Shown one piece after another: positions 6,289-13,651 of a DNA stretch of 21,979 nucleotides (the stretch's first letter is position 1; each line of letters starts with the position of its first letter). Source of the stretch: a virus; IMG/VR virus record IMGVR_UViG_3300035698_024313, positions 1 through 21,979 of that record; one strand, written 5' to 3'. The notes under the pieces are model-generated. The model had not been told where the DNA came from, made no database searches, and saw nothing but the letters and a program-made list of their open reading frames with translations. The translations under genes and the position numbers were made by a program.

Positions 6289-7785
6289 TTAAGATTTCTC
6301 AGCCCATTCTCTGCGGACTTTACCACATTCAATGAAGGCTTTTTCTGGGTCACTGGCAAATTTCTTTTTTACTTCTGCCAATTCCTCATCTACAGTTTTA
6401 AATTCTCCTTCCTCTTTCTTGACACCTTCATCATCTTTATCAATCGCTACACTTTTAATAGTTTTACGAGTGACATTTCTTTTTGAAAGCAACTTTTCGA
6501 TTTTCTCTTGTCGTTCAAGAACTGTCTTCAATAAATCTACAGAATTATCTCCTTTAGACTTATCTTTTGTTTCATCCTTTTTTTCTTCTTTTACTTCTTC
6601 CTTTTTATTTTTCTTGAACAAATCACTGAAAAATTCCTTTAACCCTTTTTGAACAGCATCACTAGAAATAGCGATAACATCCTCTCTGGTTAATGATTTT
6701 TCTTCAGTCTTTTCTTCTTCATCCTCTTCATCTTCTTTTTTTTCATCCTCTTTTTCCTCTTCTTTTTCGTCTTCTTTTTCATCCTCTTTCTCTTCTCCAT
6801 TTTTTTCGTCTTCCTTTTCCTCTTCTTCCTCATCTTCTTCATCTTCTTCAGATGAGTCGGACTCTTTTGATTCCTCTTCGTCTTCTTCTTTCTCTTCATC
6901 TTTTTCATCCTCTTCATCCTTTTCATCTTCCTTTTTTTCTTCGTCTTCGTTATCTTGTTTCTCTGATTCGTCTTTAGCTTCTTCCTCGTCTAGTTCAGAA
7001 GCATCTTTTTTTGCTTCTTTGGACTCAGATTTGGCGGCAGCTTTTTTAGCTTCCTCAGATTCAAGCGAAGATTTCTTTTTGTTTATTGACATAGAATCTT
7101 CTTTAATTATTAAATTAAAATTAGTTAATATTTTTTTTAAATTGTCCTCTCCTAAATATTCAAAAGACTCTGTTAAAAACACAGCCATTTGGTCTTTTGA
7201 CATACCTTTAAAATCTAGCGTGTTCATTCTCTCTGCTTTAGAAATTGACTTCGAAATAGCCCCTACCCAAGTCTTAGGATTAGCAGGAGTTGAAGTAACA
7301 GCAATATGGTCTAATTCAATTTCTTTGTAAACTCTCATAAATGTCTCTTTTTCCTTATCCCACTCTAAAGTGTAATCTTTAACAAAACCGCCAATAGAAA
7401 GACCTAATTCTTTCTTTTTGACGGTTAATGCTAACCAAAGGTCGTTAGCCTTAGAGGTTTCGTCTAATCTAGCAGACATTAATAGATTACTTTTTTTATC
7501 TACCGACAACTTGGTTACATCACCTAATTCTGATTGCCAAGACTTGTCGTGCTCGGCGTTTAAGCCAATAACGTGGTCTTTTAAACTATCTGCCATTGAT
7601 TTAATAGCACTGGGTGCCATCTTATCTCCGTGTAAATCAACATCTGTTGAAGATGCAGACCCCTCAATAAATCTCTCTTTTACTTCACCTTTATCTGTCA
7701 TTGTTACCTGCTCATAACATTTCATTATAGGCATAGCAAAAGTAAATCGAGTTTCTTCAGATTGATTACTTTTCTTAACTAGCAT
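6289..7785 (-). CDS. Prohead protease fused to acidic scaffold-like domain
   Basis: Residues 1-180 are a caudovirus prohead protease (peptidase S78, herpes-assemblin fold). RFIEGSASSTDVDLHGD is at 38-54, His79 in NAEHD, the likely nucleophile Ser130 in LGLSIGGF, and H160 in ELDHIAVTSTPANP, giving a plausible Ser-His-His set. Residues about 240-365 are an almost pure Glu/Asp/Lys tract. Residues 365-498 are helical with heptad-like stretches, resembling a scaffold. The protease would cleave the scaffold and capsid arm inside the prohead. The family is usually about 200 residues, so more than half is the added tail. An internal ATG (M232, MSINKKKSS) could yield the scaffold part alone. The start is the ATG in AAATTTATG. 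Confidence 0.88.
   Translation of the reverse strand: MLVKKSNQSEETRFTFAMPIMKCYEQVTMTDKGEVKERFIEGSASSTDVDLHGDKMAPSAIKSMADSLKDHVIGLNAEHDKSWQSELGDVTKLSVDKKSNLLMSARLDETSKANDLWLALTVKKKELGLSIGGFVKDYTLEWDKEKETFMRVYKEIELDHIAVTSTPANPKTWVGAISKSISKAERMNTLDFKGMSKDQMAVFLTESFEYLGEDNLKKILTNFNLIIKEDSMSINKKKSSLESEEAKKAAAKSESKEAKKDASELDEEEAKDESEKQDNEDEEKKEDEKDEEDEKDEEKEEDEEESKESDSSEEDEEDEEEEEKEDEKNGEEKEDEKEDEKEEEKEDEKKEDEEDEEEKTEEKSLTREDVIAISSDAVQKGLKEFFSDLFKKNKKEEVKEEKKDETKDKSKGDNSVDLLKTVLERQEKIEKLLSKRNVTRKTIKSVAIDKDDEGVKKEEGEFKTVDEELAEVKKKFASDPEKAFIECGKVRREWAEKS
6700..7030. repeat. Purine/pyrimidine-skewed low-complexity tract
   Basis: About 330 bases inside the protease/scaffold gene are, by eye, more than 90% pyrimidine on the plus strand, so purine on the coding strand. 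They are built of GAA, GAT/GAC and AAA codons. The tract encodes the Glu/Asp/Lys run. Repeats such as CTTCTTCATC recur imperfectly. It creates long spurious frames on the other strand and in other phases and could vary in length by slippage. Confidence 0.8.
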
Positions 7786-7839
7786 AAATTTGATTTTATT
7801 ATAATGATTTTTTTTATTTATTTCTCACTAATGATATCC

Positions 7840-7954
7840 CAAACAAAAACCACGCCAAACCCTAATAGGTTGCTAGGCGTGGTTGTGTGCGATATATCGA
7901 GTCTTTAAAGATAGATATTTTATTTGCACTAATTGCCTATAAAAAATTGATTCT
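7840..7954 (-). ncRNA. Candidate ~115-base RNA or attenuator leader
   Basis: The interval runs from the predicted transcription start (about 7954) to the end of the terminator U-tract (about 7840). It contains no ATG on the minus strand, so it is noncoding. It holds two adjacent 10-bp palindromes (TCTTTAAAGA, 7902-7911; CGATATATCG, 7890-7899) before the terminator hairpin. Either it makes a discrete small RNA, or it is a leader in which termination is relieved to express the protease and capsid genes. It matches no RNA family I know. Confidence 0.45.
7848..7884 (-). terminator. Intrinsic terminator upstream of the protease gene
   Basis: On the minus strand AACCACGCC (7884-7876) pairs perfectly with GGCGTGGTT (7856-7848), then TTTGTTT follows directly. 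The 19-base loop contains a further small AACC...GGTT stem. The U-tract is on the minus side only. It lies about 65 bases before the protease start and about 70 bases after the predicted start of the promoter at 7961-7988, an arrangement typical of a short RNA or an attenuated leader. Confidence 0.8.
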
Positions 7955-7960
7955 AACTAT

Positions 7961-7988
7961 ATTATACTTGTCCTGTCAAAAAAGTCAA
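7961..7988 (-). promoter_or_regulatory. Strong sigma-70-type promoter before the capsid cassette
   Basis: The -35 box TTGACT (7988-7983) and a perfect -10 box TATAAT (7966-7961) are separated by 16 bases. The predicted start is near 7954. It lies in the 245-base gap between the zinc-ribbon gene at 8031 and the protease gene at 7785 and points towards the latter. A second TTGACA lies between the boxes but is too close to the -10 to serve as its -35. Confidence 0.75.
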
Positions 7989-8030
7989 GCATTATTAGAT
8001 AAATTGAATAAATTTACCTAATATTAGTCT

Positions 8031-8336
8031 TTAGCTGCTGTCTTTTTTGTCTTTTATAACAGTTACCCTTGCTATAGAATATACTATATTTGTAAAGTTA
8101 TCCACAGGTCTCTTTTCTATCTTCGGTGCTTTGATTACAGAAATATCAACTAAATTATTCATAAATTTCCTACTAAAACCACAACTTATAATAACTGATT
8201 CATAATTTAAAGAAATCTTATTTTCTGATTTACATCTAGGACAAATTGTTTTTTGATTAACACAAGCAGACTTAGAATGGATTTCTATTTGTGATAAGTA
8301 CCTAGAACATTTTGGGCATCTCCAAGTATAAATCAT
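8031..8336 (-). CDS. Zinc-ribbon hypothetical protein, 101 residues
   Basis: Cys pairs C7/C10 (CPKC) and C32/C35 (CPRC) form a zinc-ribbon in the first 40 residues, with C25 and H20 also present. The rest (40-101) has no recognisable motif. It is the last gene before the 245-base promoter/terminator gap and starts 4 bases after the methyltransferase gene, so it is co-transcribed with the sugar-enzyme island. Zinc-ribbons bind nucleic acid or protein; the role here is unknown. Confidence 0.65.
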   Translation of the reverse strand: MIYTWRCPKCSRYLSQIEIHSKSACVNQKTICPRCKSENKISLNYESVIISCGFSRKFMNNLVDISVIKAPKIEKRPVDNFTNIVYSIARVTVIKDKKDSS

Positions 8337-8340
8337 AAGT

Positions 8341-8844
8341 TTATTTTTTTAACGCTTCAACACGCAAAGCATATTCAGGAACTCTACCTACCGCTGTTCC
8401 TTCCCCTAAATGAATTACTTTAAAACCATTTTTTTCTAAAATACCTTTTATCGTTTTCTGACTATATCCGAATTTATGTAGTTGCTCATAAGAATAATAA
8501 AAAGGGTCTTGTTTTTGAAGATTAAAGTTTTTTCCATAAATAAAATTTAAAATATGTTCCAATTTACCTGTTTTTAAATAAATTAAATTTATCACAGCTT
8601 CTATATCAGGACATTCTATAACTAACTTACCGTTAACTTTTAATTTTTTTCTCCAATTATTAAGAGTTTCCAATGGATTTTCTAAATGCTCAAACATATG
8701 AAAAGAAATTATCTCGTCTATACTGTTATCAGGGAAAGGTAATTTTTGACAATCACAAATTAAATCCGCAGTAGGTACTTTTCTTATATCTATGTTTGTA
8801 TATCCTGGCATTTTTTTGCTTCCACAACCTAAATGTAATTTCAT
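8341..8844 (-). CDS. SAM-dependent methyltransferase, class I
   Basis: The 167-residue protein starts with the SAM-binding loop MKLHLGCGSKKMPGYTNIDI (1-20), with the glycines and acidic D19. D31 and LPFPDNSIDEIISFHMFEHL (35-54) follow, which is the motif of the Methyltransf_11 type. LKVNGKLVIECPD (68-80) is the following strand. This short version with GYTNID is common in polysaccharide gene clusters, where such enzymes methylate sugars. It is flanked by a second methyltransferase-like gene and a zinc-ribbon gene, 15 and 4 bases away. A sugar O-methylation role is inferred from context; the acceptor is unknown. Confidence 0.85.
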   Translation of the reverse strand: MKLHLGCGSKKMPGYTNIDIRKVPTADLICDCQKLPFPDNSIDEIISFHMFEHLENPLETLNNWRKKLKVNGKLVIECPDIEAVINLIYLKTGKLEHILNFIYGKNFNLQKQDPFYYSYEQLHKFGYSQKTIKGILEKNGFKVIHLGEGTAVGRVPEYALRVEALKK

Positions 8845-8859
8845 ATTTTTAATATTAAT

Positions 8860-9357
8860 TTATATTTTCTGAAAGAATTTTAATCTATTCCTACCTAAAA
8901 TATATTTAAAGTGTTTATAATCAATATCTTTTTCTCCTATCTCTATTCCCCAATCGTGGACAACAACAATATCTCCTTTTTTTAATGATGGGGAGAATAA
9001 CTTAAATTCTTTTCTTTTATCTCCTCCATCACAAAATAAAATAGTCCTGCCTTCCTTTTTAAGTATTGCTTTAATATCTCCCCTCTTCTTAAAAACATCA
9101 CATAGATAAAAATTTGTATCAAAATCAAAGTATTTTTTAATATCAGAATTTTTATAAGGCTTAATATCAAAAGTGTAAAACTCTGCTCCTTTTGCTTTAC
9201 ATAACAAATGTACATAAAGAGCAAATCCACCACTCCAAGTACCTATTTCTAAAAATCTCTTAAACTTATAATTTCTAAAGAGAATTTCCCAAGCGAAAAA
9301 CTCATCTTTATTTTGAGCAAACTCTTCTCCGAAAAAAGTTAAATGTTTATACTTCAT
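8860..9357 (-). CDS. SAM methyltransferase-like protein, Methyltransf_24/CmcI type
   Basis: The 165-residue protein carries FLEIGTWSGGFALY (35-48), a SAM-binding glycine loop. FYTFDIKPY (60-68) has the acidic residue that would hold the ribose, and ILFCDGGDKRKEF and GDIVVVHDWG (128-137) complete the pattern. These match the family that includes CmcI-type and macrocin-type O-methyltransferases, where the Asp/His residues bind metal. It is small for the family (usually 200-250), lacking an N-terminal extension. It follows the giant glycosyltransferase by 11 bases, so methylation of its product is a reasonable guess. Confidence 0.78.
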   Translation of the reverse strand: MKYKHLTFFGEEFAQNKDEFFAWEILFRNYKFKRFLEIGTWSGGFALYVHLLCKAKGAEFYTFDIKPYKNSDIKKYFDFDTNFYLCDVFKKRGDIKAILKKEGRTILFCDGGDKRKEFKLFSPSLKKGDIVVVHDWGIEIGEKDIDYKHFKYILGRNRLKFFQKI

Positions 9358-9368
9358 AGTAGTTATAT

Positions 9369-12086
9369 TTATTTATTTAGACCGAGTTTTTTTATCCACG
9401 AATGAGTAGACTTTTTATAATGGACCATAGCGTTAGCTACTGAGCCTAAATCAATAGTTCCTATTTGAATACCTGCATCCCAAAGTCTCTTTTGAACAAT
9501 ATTCGAAGTCATTGCTATAGCTAAGAACATAATATCGTGCTCTTTAGCAGCTTGAACAACTGAGTCATACCAAGTATCAATAGTGTTATATGCTTGTTCA
9601 GTTGGAACAGGTATAAAGGTTTTAATTGGTAATGGTATATCTCTTAAATGCTCACCACCGACAAAACATACTTTATAACCCTTTAATTGTTCAAGGAAAG
9701 AATCAAAAATCTCTCTTTCAAATACATATAAGTAATGGAGAGCTATGGGAGTATAAAATGCTTTATTAGTATAATATTTATTAGTAACATCTATTAATGA
9801 TTGAAGATGTTTAGGCGGTAAAAATAATCCTTCTTGTGCTTTTTCTTCTACAGGCATATAAGCAGAATTACCCATTAAAAAATCCTTATCATTTATAAGA
9901 AAACACTCTTTTAATTCTTCTTTAACACCTGGGCAATCCCATTGAGTTGTTTGTTTTCCTTTATAAATACCTTCCATTAACATTATCTCACCATCACCAA
10001 ATCTTGAATAAGCAAATCTTTTACCTAATCTTTTCTTTATACTCTCAAGAGTAGCTATAGAATTAAATCCTGTATTTTTTTGAGTTAACACTCTACCTGT
10101 AAAAGAATAATACTCAGGATATTTAGAAATATTAACTTTATTATTATCAAGCATATCTAAAAGTTCAACTTCAACATCTGTACAAAACGCTTTTTTAATA
10201 TTAGGATTATTTTTTTGTAATGTTGTCCAGCCTCTTAATACTCCTATATTTTCAGGAATTTTATTTTCTATTTTATTTCTTTTAATTATAACTCCTGAAC
10301 CACCTACATAATTTGAATAAAATAAAGTATGAACTTTTGGGTCTCTTTTTAAATTTTGCATCCAAGAATCAAAAGTAGAATACTTTGAATTCATAAATTT
10401 ATGTTTGGCTTGAATAACATCTACTAATCTATAAGTTGCAGGGTGCAGTAACTTTATTAACCAATCTCTAGGAACTATTGTATCATTATCGACTTTTGCT
10501 ATAAACTCTTCGTTAGGTGTTTTCCCAAGAAAGAAATTCATAGCTCCCGCAACACCTACATTATTTGCATTAAATGTAATTTCAAATTCTTTACGCTTCT
10601 CTTTTAATATCGCTGTTCCTTTACTAGCTAACCATTCTGCTGTTCCGTCAATAGATGCATTATCAAAAATAAAAATCTTCCCAGTAGTAGATTCTGCTAA
10701 TTTTCTCAAAGATTTTTTAGTATAATCTAATCTATTAAAAGTGGTAAATAATACAGGAGTAACACTAGCAAGCCAAGTAACATATTGTTTCTGACCTTCG
10801 GCTCTTAATTTAGAGATATTGCCTTCTTTCTTTCCCGAAGCTTCTCCTAAATGATAAACAAATGAACCTTTTGACCAAATAAATTTATAACCTAATCTCT
10901 TTGCTTTTACAATCCAAGCGTGCTCACCACCATAAAAAGGAACTTCTAAAGGAAAATCAATATTTAAATCTGCCCTTAAGAGAATACAAAATCCTGATAA
11001 TAAATCTACTTCTTGGTATTTTTCTATATTTTGTTTTGCTAATTGTGGTGTTCCTAAATTTCCCTGTTCTCCGCCTACTCTATCGCCACTAGGACCAACC
11101 CCAGCCACAGAATCATCTACAAAACCACCCATCATTTCTTCGAGCCAACCCTCAGTAACAAAAGCATCACTATTTAATAGACAAACATACTTACAGGTTG
11201 AGTTTTTTACTGCGTCATTCCAAACTTTACTTAATGATTCTTTTTTTCGATAGTTATCTATAATAGTTAATTTATAAGGAAAAGTAGTAAATTTTTTAAC
11301 GTATTCAATACATTTTTCTTCTACGTCTAATAAATTAAATCTAATAATAACAATATCTACCATATTTTCTTTCGTTGCTGTTACCTTACCCTTTGAGTAT
11401 TCTTTACTTAGTAAAGAAGAGGGAACTACCGATGAACGAAAAGAATTTTCTGATAATTTTTGCTTATTTTCTTTATTTTTTTTATTTGGATTATGCTTAT
11501 CTTTAACAATCTCTAAAGTTTCTTTAATATTATCTTTTCGGCAACTAATTCCATTTTCATTATAGTATGCAGTAAAAAGAACTCGATTAATATATAAACC
11601 ATATTTTCCTTCTCCTGACATTGTTAACCATAAATCCCAATCTTGAAATCTCTTTAATGACTCATCAAACCCTAATCTTGGAAAATCATTAGTTTTTATT
11701 AAGCTCATTGTTGAGATATAATTCGATAAAATTAATGTTCTAGGATTCCAAACAGCTCCTTTTACAATCCCAGTGAGATTACCTTTTCGAAGATAGTCAC
11801 AATAAATAAATGAAGCTTCAGATTTTCGTAACTTTTGTATAAATGTTTCAAAGATTCTTGGGTCTAGTTCAATATCATCATCACAAAAAAATAAATATTC
11901 TCCTTGTGCTTTTTCTCTACCTCGATTTCTTGCCCAAGGTGCACCTTTACCTTCTTCGTCTCTTATAAGAATTACTTCAAAAGAAGTATATGTTTGTTTT
12001 TCTATTGACGCTAAGCAAAAAGGAGTACCTTCTTTTTGTCTAGTTGGTATAATAACTGATATTAAACCTTCTTTTAAATTATCCAT
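9369..12086 (-). CDS. Four-domain glycosyltransferase: three GT-A plus one GT-D
   Basis: This 905-residue protein joins four catalytic-looking domains. GT-A 1 (about 6-200) starts ISVIIPTRQKEGTPF and has DDD at 69-71. GT-A 2 (about 243-430) has NSD at 305-307. GT-A 3 (about 440-660) has VLFTTFNRLDYTKKSL, then FDNASIDGT and DND at 533-535. The last domain (about 670-905) has YSRFGDGEIMLMEG (RFGDGE at 695-700) and later VCFVGGEHL, the signature of the GT-D fold (DUF1792, CAZy GT101-like) first seen in streptococcal adhesin glycosylation. It probably adds several sugars in sequence to one acceptor. A linker of Lys/Asn (200-230) separates domains 1 and 2. The start is the ATG at 12086; an in-frame TTG two codons upstream is possible but less likely. 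Confidence 0.88.
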   Translation of the reverse strand: MDNLKEGLISVIIPTRQKEGTPFCLASIEKQTYTSFEVILIRDEEGKGAPWARNRGREKAQGEYLFFCDDDIELDPRIFETFIQKLRKSEASFIYCDYLRKGNLTGIVKGAVWNPRTLILSNYISTMSLIKTNDFPRLGFDESLKRFQDWDLWLTMSGEGKYGLYINRVLFTAYYNENGISCRKDNIKETLEIVKDKHNPNKKNKENKQKLSENSFRSSVVPSSLLSKEYSKGKVTATKENMVDIVIIRFNLLDVEEKCIEYVKKFTTFPYKLTIIDNYRKKESLSKVWNDAVKNSTCKYVCLLNSDAFVTEGWLEEMMGGFVDDSVAGVGPSGDRVGGEQGNLGTPQLAKQNIEKYQEVDLLSGFCILLRADLNIDFPLEVPFYGGEHAWIVKAKRLGYKFIWSKGSFVYHLGEASGKKEGNISKLRAEGQKQYVTWLASVTPVLFTTFNRLDYTKKSLRKLAESTTGKIFIFDNASIDGTAEWLASKGTAILKEKRKEFEITFNANNVGVAGAMNFFLGKTPNEEFIAKVDNDTIVPRDWLIKLLHPATYRLVDVIQAKHKFMNSKYSTFDSWMQNLKRDPKVHTLFYSNYVGGSGVIIKRNKIENKIPENIGVLRGWTTLQKNNPNIKKAFCTDVEVELLDMLDNNKVNISKYPEYYSFTGRVLTQKNTGFNSIATLESIKKRLGKRFAYSRFGDGEIMLMEGIYKGKQTTQWDCPGVKEELKECFLINDKDFLMGNSAYMPVEEKAQEGLFLPPKHLQSLIDVTNKYYTNKAFYTPIALHYLYVFEREIFDSFLEQLKGYKVCFVGGEHLRDIPLPIKTFIPVPTEQAYNTIDTWYDSVVQAAKEHDIMFLAIAMTSNIVQKRLWDAGIQIGTIDLGSVANAMVHYKKSTHSWIKKLGLNK

Positions 12087-12097
12087 AAGCAATTAAA

Positions 12098-12541
12098 TTA
12101 GTTTGTTATATAAATATACTTAGCATCTAAATGGTCGATTTCGTGTTGAAACATCTCAGCTCTTCGCCCCTTAACGTGCTCATTACAAGTTATGAGTCTA
12201 CCTTCTTCTAATGTTGAATACACTAATTCACAAACATTCCATCTCTGAACAGTTATCATAGGTTCATTAGGAAAAGAAACACTTCCTTCGAAACTATCTA
12301 TAGTAGTTTTTGTGTGATTAGTTATTTTAGGGTTAATGATTATTTCTCCATTTTCGGTAACAAAAAATCTTAAAGGGTCTTTTTTTTCTATTTGGGGATG
12401 AGCTAAAGATAAAATCTGTTTTAAATTACCAGTTGGGTTTTTACAAAAGTCAATCATAGCTACAGCCTCATTTTTTACTCTAACTAAATCTTCTCCTGTT
12501 ACTAAACGGCTTATTTTTTTGTGTGGGTCTATAATATTCAT
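12098..12541 (-). CDS. def: Peptide deformylase-like protein with altered motif 2
   Basis: The 147-residue protein has the deformylase zinc motif HEIDH (133-137, in MFQHEIDHLDA). SLAHPQI (45-51) stands in for GxGLAAPQ, and FEGSVSF (84-90) stands where EGCLS is expected. The metal-binding Cys of motif 2 is therefore Ser87, and the glycines of motif 1 are missing. Deformylases remove the formyl group from new N-terminal methionines, and phage versions exist. With one of three metal ligands changed, activity is doubtful. The start is the ATG at 12541: it lies 4 bases after the upstream stop and has GGAG eight bases before, one of the few good ribosome sites here. The longer upstream frame overlaps the previous gene. 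Confidence 0.78.
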   Translation of the reverse strand: MNIIDPHKKISRLVTGEDLVRVKNEAVAMIDFCKNPTGNLKQILSLAHPQIEKKDPLRFFVTENGEIIINPKITNHTKTTIDSFEGSVSFPNEPMITVQRWNVCELVYSTLEEGRLITCNEHVKGRRAEMFQHEIDHLDAKYIYITN

Positions 12542-12545
12542 ATAG

Positions 12546-13037
12546 TTAACTCCAATTAATTTTACTCCCTCCTCCTGGAACATTTTTTTTTACATATTCT
12601 TCATCTTCTTTTGTTACTTTAGCTCCGCCCCTTGAGTTAGCAACATCTAAAATAGATGATTTCTTTTTATCTGTAGATTCTAAAGCATCTACTGCTTTTA
12701 AAATAGCTGAATTTGGTTTTTTTACTACTGTTGGTGTAACTACTTTTTCAGCATTAACTACAGATGATGGTACTTTTTGAAGAGGAGTTTCATCAGTTGT
12801 AATAATCGCACTAATTTTTATCTTTGCTCCACAATTAAAGCATTGTAAAACCCCTGTCTCTAAATCAATACTCATTCGTTCATCGCATTTTGAACAAAAC
12901 AATACTGGACTCTTAGCCCTCTCTATTAATTCCATTATTGCTGTTAAAAACTTATTTGTATTATCTTCAGAAATTTCAAAATCTTTTGAGGTATCAATAA
13001 TTCTTTCTTTTATTGTCTTTTTATTTTTTTTTAACAT
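12546..13037 (-). CDS. Zinc-ribbon protein with disordered tail, 163 residues
   Basis: A helical, charged N-terminal part (1-42) precedes a zinc-ribbon with Cys pairs C48/C51 and C66/C69. A Pro/Thr/Val/Lys-rich low-complexity tail (about 80-163) ends GGGSKINWS. The start is the ATG at 13037, which sits 4 bases after the upstream stop in the AAATTTATG context. A longer frame to 13088 would overlap the upstream gene. Function unknown; the ribbon suggests nucleic-acid or protein binding. It is part of the tightly packed operon with the deformylase 4 bases downstream. Confidence 0.68.
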   Translation of the reverse strand: MLKKNKKTIKERIIDTSKDFEISEDNTNKFLTAIMELIERAKSPVLFCSKCDERMSIDLETGVLQCFNCGAKIKISAIITTDETPLQKVPSSVVNAEKVVTPTVVKKPNSAILKAVDALESTDKKKSSILDVANSRGGAKVTKEDEEYVKKNVPGGGSKINWS

Positions 13038-13054
13038 AAATTTACTCTTTACTA
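13035..13054. repeat. 20-base start-context repeat, copy 2
   Basis: This is identical to 2380-2399. Here the repeat covers the last three codons of the upstream gene (Ser-Lys-Glu, shared with its stop) and the start codon of the zinc-ribbon gene. Confidence 0.6.
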
Positions 13055-13257
13055 AAGGTTTTATTAAGCTTCTTAAAAAAGTCATCATAATTTTCTACCT
13101 TAGTTACTATCCCTGCTTCCCTATCTCTAGGCGTATCTCCTTCGATGCTTAAATTAACAATTGTTCCTCCTTTTCTCTCTATTCCAACAGCATCAACAAA
13201 ACCCACTGAATCGCCGTTTAATTTTACTTCTATTTTTCCTCGTTGATAAAAATTCAT
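13042..13257 (-). CDS. Hypothetical small protein, 71 residues
   Basis: MNFYQRGKIEVKLNGDSVGF begins a short, probably beta-rich protein with a helical end (DDFFKKLNKTFSKE). I recognise no family. Four bases separate it from the genes on each side, which supports its being real. No membrane segment or signal peptide. Confidence 0.6.
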   Translation of the reverse strand: MNFYQRGKIEVKLNGDSVGFVDAVGIERKGGTIVNLSIEGDTPRDREAGIVTKVENYDDFFKKLNKTFSKE

Positions 13258-13261
13258 ATAT

Positions 13262-13423
13262 TTATTTCTTTCTTTTTAATAAACTCGGTAAAATATTAGG
13301 CTTTTTAATATGTCTAATAACTAAATCAACCTCTTTAATAAAAAATTCATTATAAACTTTATCAGGTTTCTTCCCTCTAACCCTTCCTTCCATCTTTATT
13401 TTGTTGCGATTGGAATATACCAT
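13262..13423 (-). CDS. Small basic protein, 53 residues
   Basis: A 53-codon frame (MVYSNRNKIKMEGRVRGKKP onward, ending LLKRKK) starts 2 bases after the upstream stop and ends 4 bases before the next start, filling the gap exactly. This spacing equals that of other genes here, so it is probably real although short. It is strongly basic (about a third Lys/Arg), with the helical segment NEFFIKEVDLVIRHIKK. It may bind nucleic acid; no family is recognised. Confidence 0.65.
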   Translation of the reverse strand: MVYSNRNKIKMEGRVRGKKPDKVYNEFFIKEVDLVIRHIKKPNILPSLLKRKK

Positions 13424-13425
13424 AT

Positions 13426-13647
13426 TTAAATTTTTGCTAATAAATCATTTCTAATAGCCTCACCAGCTTGTCGAATTAAGTTTGAAGTAGCTTCTGAAAA
13501 AGAGATAACACCTAAATCTATATCTTTGTTTTTTACTTTTTTTCTATCCTCTGGTGAAAGTAATACAGGAATCGACAAAGAAATATTTATAGCTGAGATA
13601 TTTTCTCCTATTTCAAGAGTAACTCCATTAACTAATTGTTTGCTCAT
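13426..13647 (-). CDS. Hypothetical small protein, 73 residues
   Basis: MSKQLVNGVTLEIGENISAI opens a small alpha/beta protein with a helical C-terminus (SEATSNLIRQAGEAIRNDLLAKI). No motif is recognised. It is tightly packed: the 43-codon gene ends 4 bases before it and the 53-codon gene begins 2 bases after it. A minor structural or chaperone role is possible from context only. Confidence 0.6.
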   Translation of the reverse strand: MSKQLVNGVTLEIGENISAINISLSIPVLLSPEDRKKVKNKDIDLGVISFSEATSNLIRQAGEAIRNDLLAKI

Positions 13648-13651
13648 AAAA

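Noticed and set aside
6690-6977. Frames on both strands across the acidic tract (Lys/Met/Arg-rich and Leu/Pro/His-rich)
   Set aside because: They are shadows of the low-complexity purine tract in the protease/scaffold gene and have no start signal or sensible protein composition.
5947-7717. Plus-strand frames opposite the capsid and protease genes
   Set aside because: They lie antisense to well-supported genes, with no promoter or family resemblance.
8982-9233. Minus-strand frame of 83 codons inside the methyltransferase gene
   Set aside because: It is fully contained in another phase of a gene with clear SAM motifs.
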